A stretch of DNA of 64,000 nucleotides, taken from assembly GCA_949987565.1 (NCBI GenBank), contig OX465107.1, positions 5,649,112 through 5,713,111 on the forward strand, in the 5' to 3' direction. Each line of letters begins with the position of its first letter. The stretch's first letter is position 1. Below are positions 51,272 through 60,200 of the stretch, piece by piece. A program made the translations under genes and the position numbers. The stretch is from Luidia sarsii (lineage: Eukaryota; Echinodermata; Asteroidea; Paxillosida; Luidiidae). Below the pieces are notes generated by a model. That model had not been told where the DNA came from. It did no database searches and saw only the letters and a list, made by a program, of their open reading frames with translations.

Positions 51272-54200
51272 TATCTTTTAATTGTTTCCACTTTTTATTG
51301 TAAATGAAGTAATTTGTAATTTGCAGTTTTCAACATTTTTGTATATCACCGATTTGTATAGTAATTAGCGCCTTTGATCATGTATAATTATGTGGAATTG
51401 TTTGCGCTTTATAAATAAAACTATTATTATTATTCACACTCCATTTGATATTTATTTGTTTTATTTTGTTTATGCAATTTTTTTCCCCCAAACAAGACTA
51501 TAAAGCCACTCAAGGTTGAGGACTAAGGAAAGAAGGAGATGGGGAGGAACTCAGGAAGGCTGGAGGTAGGAATTGGCATTCCCCTTCAAAAAGGGCAAGA
51601 TCGTAGGCAGACAAGAGTCTGCGAGATGAAAGGATTTTAGTTTGAGATGAAATCTGTTTAAAGGAGTTTTACAGGGATTGGATTGGACCACATTGGTTTG
51701 GATGATGGCTAGATATTGATTCTGGTAGTCTATGGGGTGGGTTTCAATTCATTGTTCTTATTTTATTATTATTCATTTTTTGGGGGGTGGGAGGGCAGAG
51801 TGCATGGTGTTTGGAGACTATCCCAATCTGCTCACACAAGTGGGCTTTGAGGGGACCAGTGTGCATCCACTGAGTCTGCCCCATAGACATATATGACATA
51901 GAGATGCACAATAGCAGGGCACCAGGCTGCCATGCCATGGAAGCTGCCCTCTTACAAGAGTCCTGGCAGAGTTAAAAAGAGTGCCGTCGTGCACGTATAA
52001 AGAAAACAAGCATACTACGTGCATTGCCGTCGCCGCGTGGTGCCCTAGAACCCACGGGCAACGTCACATGAATGGCAGTGGTCTGCCTCACTACCCTTAT
52101 AGTACGAGGCTAGTCGGGTCCCCCCCCCCCTGGCATTACGGCATCCCGACGTCATTTCAATTAGACGCTGCCCCTGCTGTAACGCTATACATATTTTCTG
52201 TGGTCTCCACAAACTCGACTTACGTGTGGATGCTAAGAGACTGGATGAAATGCTCTTCGTGGCTGAATCTCCAGAGCCACTCACACTCCTGACTGACACA
52301 TTGTACTCAGTACTGGCCAGAAGGTTGTCAATGAGAAAGGTCTGTCAAAAGAGAATACCGGTTAAACCATTATTTTACCTTCTAGAATTGAAATATCAGG
52401 CCCTCTTTTTTCTGTTAGGCGTCTGTATTGTGTACATAAATGCTCTTCGACTACGGGCCCAAAAAACCCAGAAATTGAAAAAAAATGGCAGAGAAAACTT
52501 TGACTGGACACTGACACTGATAAAATGACAAAGAAACCTTTGACTGGACACTGACACTTAAAAAATGACAAAGAAACCTTTGACTGGACACTGACACTGA
52601 TAAAATGACAAAGAAACCTTTGACTGGACACTGACACTGATAAAATGACAAAGAAACCTTTGACTGGACACTGACACTGATAAAATGACAAAGAAACCTT
52701 TGACTGGACACTGACACTTAAAAAATGACAAAGAAACCTTTGACTGGACACTGACACTGATAAAATGACAAAGAAACCTTTGACTGGACACTGACACTGA
52801 TAAAATGACAAAGAAACCTTTGACTGGACACTGACACTGATAAAATGACAAAGAAACCTTTGACTGGACACTGACACTTAAAAAATGACAAAGAAAACTT
52901 TGACTGGACACTGACACTGATAAAATGACAAAGAAACCTTTGACTGGACACTGACACTGAAAAAATGACAAAGAAAACTTTGACTGGACACTGACACTGA
53001 AAAAATGACAAAGAAAACTTTGACTGGACACTGACACTGGAAAAATGACAAAGAAAACTTTGACTGGACACTGACACTGGAAAAATGACAAAGAAACCTT
53101 TGACTGGACACTGACACTGAAAAAATGACAAAGAAAACTTTGACGGACACTGACACTGGAAAAATGACAAAGAAAACTTTGACGGACACTGACACTGGAA
53201 AAATGACAAAGAAAACTTGGATCCGTGAAGTTTGGTACTAACGTACCCCCTGCCCTTCCCTTTGATCCCACCCTACCAGCTATCCTCTTTGTTCTTTGTC
53301 TGCCATCCGTGTCTCCATTGCTCTCCCCTTCCTACGGACATAATCCTTGTCATTCTGCCTTTGAGATAGATCCTGCGAAGATCGAAACATCAGGCCCTCC
53401 TAATTTTCTGATATCCGCATTTTGGTCATTTTAGTCAGTAAGGTGTCTTGTCAAAAAGATAATCGGGTGAGTATCGGATAAATCCACCCGACCGATAGCA
53501 TTTGTATCTGATAGCCATCGGGTATTTTTCTCCCAGATTCCAGTACCCAGCGAATTCCATCCGAAACAGACCTGGATAGGTTTGTTTATAACGTTCTCTG
53601 CCCACACGCCTTGCGGTTTGGGCGGTCCAGCAAACCCCTGCTGTGCTGTGCACTCTTATTCTCATTGATTGACGGCCTGCGTGCAGAGGGAAGTTCCACA
53701 CACATTGTGAATGGGGCACGTCCATGGATCACGCCCCAAGAACCCCAAAAAAAGTGGTAGAAGAAGAAGAAGAGGACAAAGACAGAAGGGGCCTGTACCT
53801 GCACATCGCATTCACAATGTGTGTGGAACTTCCCTCCGCACACGGGCTGTCAATCCAGTCAAAGTTTTCTTTGCCGTTTTGGGGCAATTTTTTTTTTTGC
53901 ATTTTGTCCTAGAAAAAAGGGGTTCATTGTGGAATACAGGCCAGAAGATAAGTTGTGTGGTAGAATAAGAAGTGGAAGAAGACAGAAGGCAGCCTGTACC
54001 TGAGCACCGGCGGGCACGGTGCCCCTCTTGCTCTCAAATCCAGCCGGGTCTGTGACGCTGATGGTGTAGGAGGTGAACTCCGACATGGCCGGTTCCCAGA
54101 CTGCGGTCAGACTGTTGGCCGTCGTGTCCTCGAAGATCACACCCACCAAGCCAGGAGAGAGGGGCTCTGCATGGATGGCGGATGGATGAAGGCAGACATA

Positions 54201-57200
54201 AGAATCAGGGATGGATTTCACAAAGGCTTACGGGGGCATCCTAACTCAGCTCACCAAATCCCAATCCTCATCCCATTCAATCCCCATCCCAATCCCCTTC
54301 TAATCCCCATCCCAGTCCCCATCCCCATCTGAATCCCCTTCCCAATGCCCTTCCCAATCCCCATCCCAATGCTCATCCCAAATCTCCATCCCCATCCCCA
54401 TCCCAATCCCCTTCCCAAACCCCTTCCCAATCCCCATCCCAATCCCCATCCCAATCCCCTTCCCAAACCCCTTCCCAAACCCCTTCCCAATGCTCATCCC
54501 AAATCCCAATCCCCTTCCCAATCCCCTTCCCAATCCTCTTCCCAGTCCCCTTCCCAATCCCCTTCCCAAACCCCTTCCCAGTCCCCTTCCCAATCCCCTT
54601 CCCAACCCCCTTCCCAAACCCCTTCCCAGTCCCCTTCCCAAACCCCTTCCCAGTCCCCTTCCCAATCCCCTTCCCAATCCCCATCCCAATCCCCTTCCCA
54701 ATCCCCTTCCAAGTCCCCTTCCCAATCCCCTTCCCTAACCCCTTCCCAATCCCCTTCCCAATCCCCTTCCCAATCCCCTTCCCAGTCCCCTTCCCAGTCC
54801 CCTTCCCAATCCCCTTCCCAATCCCCTTCCCAGTCCCCTTCCCAGTCCCCTTCCCAGTCCCCTTCCCAATCCCCTTCCCAAACCCCTTCCCAGTCCCCTT
54901 CCCAGTCCCCTTCCCAGTCCCCTTCCCAATCCCCTTCCCAAACCCCTTCCCAGTCCCCTTCCCAGTCCCCTTCCCAGTCCCCTTCCCAATCCCCTTCCCA
55001 ATCCCCTTCCCAATCCCCTTCCCAATCCCCTTCCCAGTCCCCTTCCCAATCCCCATCCCATCCCCATCCCAATCCCCTTTTTCCCAATCCCCTTTCCTAA
55101 TCAGACTTGCGCAGCCCAAAACACAGTGGCACAGGCAGCCGGAGAGACTCACTGGTGCGCTGCACAAGGTTCAGCTCGTCGGTGGGGGGCCGGGTGGCCA
55201 GCACGATGCTGTACTGGCGGCCGGGGACCAGGCCGGTCAGGTTGAAGTAGACCGAGGCGTCGCCGACGTCCGGCGTCACGGAGGGGAAGGGGACCCGCTC
55301 CCCGCCGGGGCTGACGGTGGAGACCACGTACTCCAGGGGCACCTCCACGGCCGGGTTCAGCCACAGCAGTTCCAGCCTCGTGGTCCGGATGTCGCTGACA
55401 ATGATTTCGCCGTCGGGGATGGGGTCTGGGGCAAGGGAAATCACACATGATGATATGGACCTAGCTTCTTCGTTTGTTTAAGGGGGAAGGAGATGGGGGG
55501 ATGGGGGTACATGTCAAAATCGTGGTCTACTTTGGTGACTCACAATGTTTTATATTTGGGAATGAAATAAATCCACCCCCCCACAAGCAAACAAAAAACC
55601 AAAGTGATGGCAGAAAATTACTTGCTTATCGTAAGCCTATCTTTTTAGGATCTGCCTTTTTAGGATCGTGTTGGGGGGTGTTGCATATGAGCCCAGCACG
55701 GAATTTTGTGCTGTTAGAAAGAAATAATGTGGTGTAAATCCCACCAAATTGGGCTGCTTCAGTGCAAAGACCAGCTTAGATTAAACAAAAGTTATCGTCA
55801 TCATTCCTGGGTGTGATTAGGGCCCAATTTATTGAAGAAAAAAAAAAGGTCTGAAGGCGCGACAATTCATCCGTGGGTAAAAACTGCTCGAGATTGCTGA
55901 CCGAGTGTGGAGCGACGCTCACCTGTGTAGACCAAGATCTGGTGTGGCTCGCTGGTCAGTCTGCCCTTGCCCGTCTCGATGAACGCCACCAGTTCCACGG
56001 CGTACGTCGAGTTGGGACTCAGGCCGCCGATCTCGAACTCTTGGAAGCGGGCCGCCGTGGCCACCACCTTCCGCAGGTCGGCCGCGTCCTTGTAGGACAG
56101 CTCCAGCAACCCGTAGCCGCCCGAGGCGGGCGGATCTCCGCTGACCACCACGGATACGATGCCCATGAAGTCAACGATGACCGTAGGTCGAGCAGGGCCT
56201 GCGCATCGTCCCGGCAAGAACGATAAAGACAAGGGGGGTGATTGACAGGGGGAGAAAAAAAAAGAAGAAAGACAAAGACGAAGACCTGGAGATTTGCAAC
56301 NNNNNNNNNNNNNNNNNNNNNNNNNNNNNNNNNNNNNNNNNNNNNNNNNNNNNNNNNNNNNNNNNNNNNNNNNNNNNNNNNNNNNNNNNNNNNNNNNNNN
56401 NNNNNNNNNNNNNNNNNNNNNNNNNNNNNNNNNNNNNNNNNNNNNNNNNNNNNNNNNNNNNNNNNNNNNNNNNNNNNNNNNNNNNNNNNNNNNNNNNNNN
56501 AGTGGCCGACATAGGCTCTGAACTCACAGAGAAAAACAGCTGCATGGGCGGGTCCGGAACTGCACCAAGAACGGAGACAACAAAATAAAAAGGCCAACCG
56601 AATCAAGGGAAGAGCAAAAATGATTTCAACCACCATCAGCCATGTAGTTTCACTTCAACTTCACTTGTCCCTGATTAGTCCGGTAGACCGTAGGGAAACC
56701 ACCAGGACTCTGTTAAACCACCTTTCTCCAACCTTCTCTGTTGTCTGCTCTCCAAAGGGCTTCGGTCAAACTTAGCCCTGTCCACTCTGTGATGTTGTCT
56801 TCCCATCTCTTTGACTGTCTGCCTCTTCCTCTCCCTCCTTGGGCAGTGCCCTGCAGGATCGTCTTCGTCAGTCCCGTCCATCTTGCGAGGTGTCCGTACC
56901 ACGTAAATTTTCTCTTTTTGTCACGGCGGTTAGAAGATCATCATATATAGGGTCCAATGGGCTAACCCGATTGAGTTTTATCCTCAGAAATAAGTGGGAC
57001 TAGTCCTGATCCCATGCCCCGGGGTTGTTCCTTTACGACCCGCCACCCACTGTGTTATTGTTTGGACAAGGCTTACCCAGTCCCCATCACACATGAACGG
57101 TATCATATGAACATAAGGTGATTTTGGACTTTGCAGGCAGCTACTCGAATCCCTGCTGAGAAAAACTAGTAACAGCAAACTAACACGGAAGCCAGTCCCT

Positions 57201-60200
57201 CGTCTTTACATACCCTTTGAGTCTGAGCCTCTGGCTGAACATAACAGCGCTCCACCGCCTGATGAACTGGGTTTTCTTTTGGGGGGGGCTGGGTATGGGT
57301 GATAGCTCAGGTGGCAGGGAAGCACAGCACGCCAAACCACAGGGGACGTGCTGGGTGCCAATTGTCAAATGACACCCAACAAAATCCCCAGTCAGTTCAA
57401 ATCCGGAGGAGTAGGAGCATGTCTGAGGTGCAAACCTGTCCTGTCTGTCATTGGTTAAGGATACACACACAAAACAAAGGCGAGAGTGCTTCCAATCGAG
57501 GGGGGGGGCAAGACATCAGCCGGCAACTCACCGGTCCTGTAGCTGGCCGTCTGTGTCCGGGCCGTGCTGGCCACCACCTCCACGCTGACGTCGTAGAGCT
57601 GCCCCGGCGTCAGGCCGCCGAAGACGGCCCGGCGCTGCCGGCCGTCCACGACCGGCCGGCTAGCGGCCACGTTGATGGTGGGCTGGTAGGCCTGGAAGCC
57701 GGCCAGCTCGGAGGCGTCTCCCCACGTGATGGTCAGGCTGGTGGTGTTGCGCTCCAGGAGCACAATCTCGCCGGGGGAGGGCAACACTGTTGGTGGAGAA
57801 TGGTTTCGTTTCAATCTTAAATAATTGGTGGGTGGTTTTTTCGTGTGTTTAAAATGTGTGGAACGTTTGCAGCGACACCGTGTAAATTCTGAATTCAAAT
57901 AAAAAAATAAACACTCATCTTTATCCTCATGATCTATTATGCTCCTGGTTCTTTTCCTTATTACTTGTTTAGCCCTCACCTTGAGTGGCCTTTTGGGGCC
58001 TTGTGTTGGGCGACATTCAAAATTTTTTTTTTTAAGCCGAGAAAGGGGTTGTGGAGCGAGCAGGTTACTCTCATCTCGTGGATAGTTGTTTTCATCTGGA
58101 AGGGGGATGCGTGATCCCTGGAGGTAAATGACAGCAGGGTCCAATGCTTCTCTGATGGAAAGCGGGGGTGTGATCCCCGGAGCTATATGGCAGGTAATGG
58201 TGAAATGCTTCTAACTGGCGCCCCCGACCCCAGCGACGATGGCTGACGATTGGGGATGACTCCCACCTAAGGGCTGAAATACTCGGGGGCAAAAAGAGCA
58301 CTGAGCCCGTGGTCTAGGGACCGATGCCGTACAGCCACTTATAAAGCGCCGACTACATGTATGCGACTATCAAAGTGAGGTTCTGTGAGAGAACCGACTC
58401 TCTCCCGAAACCACGCGTGGTGTTCCCTACACAAACCATCCCCCCGTTGTCGTGCCTGTGCCTGTACCTGTGCTGACGGCCTGGGAGACTTGGTCACTGG
58501 TCTGGGCGTTATCGCCGGTGCCCGAGACCACGGCCAGGTACAGGGTGTAGTCGGTGTCGGGCAGGAGTCCGCGGAAGGTGTGGCCGGTGGCGCTGGCCGG
58601 CAGGTAGGTGTGCTGCAGGGGCAGGGCATCGCCCAGGCCGATGCCCAGCCGGTACTGGTCAAAGACCGAGCCCACGCAGCTGGCCGGCTCCTCGGGCGGC
58701 GGGTTGAAGGTGACCGCCACCGAGGTCAGACTGGGCACCATCCTGTTGAAGCCCTCGGGGCTGCAAGGCTCTGGGGGGGGAGGAGGAGGGAGGGGGTGAG
58801 AGGCGGGAGTGGGTGGTGGAGGAGGGAGAGGGGGTGAGAGGCGGGAGTGGGTGGTGGAGGTGGGAGGGGGGTGAGAGGCGGGAGTTGGTGGGGGAGGATG
58901 GAGGGGGGATGAGAGGCGGGAGTGGGTGGTGGAGGTGGGAGGGGGGGTGAGAGGCGGAAGTGGGTGGGGGAGGAGGGAGGGGGGTGAGAGGCAGGAGTGG
59001 GTGGGGGAGGAGGAGGGGGGCGAGAGGCGGGAGCGGGTGGGAGGTGTTGGAGAGCGAAGGCAGGAAATGAGGGTTAGGGTTAAAGAGAGAATAGAGTTAA
59101 GAGAAAATGGTGCAGTTGTCACAACGAAAAAAAAGACCAGTTTGACCTCCGAGGAGACCCATACCTCCAAGACCCCCAGCAATTAATAACAGGTGACACT
59201 TGGCACACTCTCCAGCAATCACACAACAATCAGAAGTAATGGACAAATTTTGCAAACTGCTCATTGACTTTTATAAATTCAGAAAAAAGAAAGAAAACAA
59301 AATGGCAACAAAAACTTTGACTGGACCGGGGACTGGAACCAGAGACCTCTGGTTTTGTGCACCGGCGCTCTTACCATCTGAGCTATCCTGGCCTTATTAG
59401 ATGGCGGCCTTCCCAAATAGTCATCAGTAGTCAACATTTCGATTCTAGCAGTTCCTTTCTCAAAAGGAGAACGGTCAGTCAACAGTGGTCAATCTGCACC
59501 AACAACTGTCTCCGAGAAAGGTTCTGCTCCTAGTGAAATGTCAATGTCCTCTCTATTTCAGAGAACCTGCATTTCGGTCAATTGCTACAGCAAGCAGCTT
59601 GCAACATTACTCTCTGCCTTTCTGTACGAGAGTGCATATGATGAGCCCCAGCCAGCACACTCGCAGAGACTCACTTGTGTGGACAACCTTAAAGCCCGTG
59701 GGCAAACCGCTGGCGTCCGTGCTGACACTGATGGTGTACTCCTTGCCGGGGACCAGTCCGCTGAAGGTCCAGACGGCCGAGTCGTTCTTGGCCACCGTGG
59801 CCGTCCGGCTGTCATCTTTGTCCCGGATCCGCAGCAGGTACTCCGTGAAGACCCCGCTCACCCGGCCCCAGGTGAACATGATGCTGTTCTCCTCCACGGT
59901 GCGAATGATCACTTGGGCTGGCAATGCACTGTCTGCATGTCGAAAACCCAACAAAGAGGCAAATGAATGAAGGAATGAAGGAATGAAGGAATGAAGGAAT
60001 GAAGGAATGAAGGAACGAAGGAACGAAGGAATGAAGGAATGAAGGAACGAAGGAACGAAGGAACGAAGGAACGAAGGAACGAAGGAACGAAGGAACGAAG
60101 GAATGAAGGAACGAAGGAACGAAGGAACGAAGGAACGAAGGAACGAAGGAACAAAGGAACGAAGGAACGAAGGAATGAAGGAATGAAGGAATGAAGGAAT

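Noticed and set aside
52362..53271. Cys/Gln/Phe-rich open frames
   Set aside because: Each of the three minus-strand frames is open through the 40-bp array, the mark of a repeat rather than a gene.
54345..55167. Ser-Pro-Gln and Gly-Lys repeat open frames resembling low-complexity proteins
   Set aside because: Translations of the 12-bp satellite, open in several frames on both strands.
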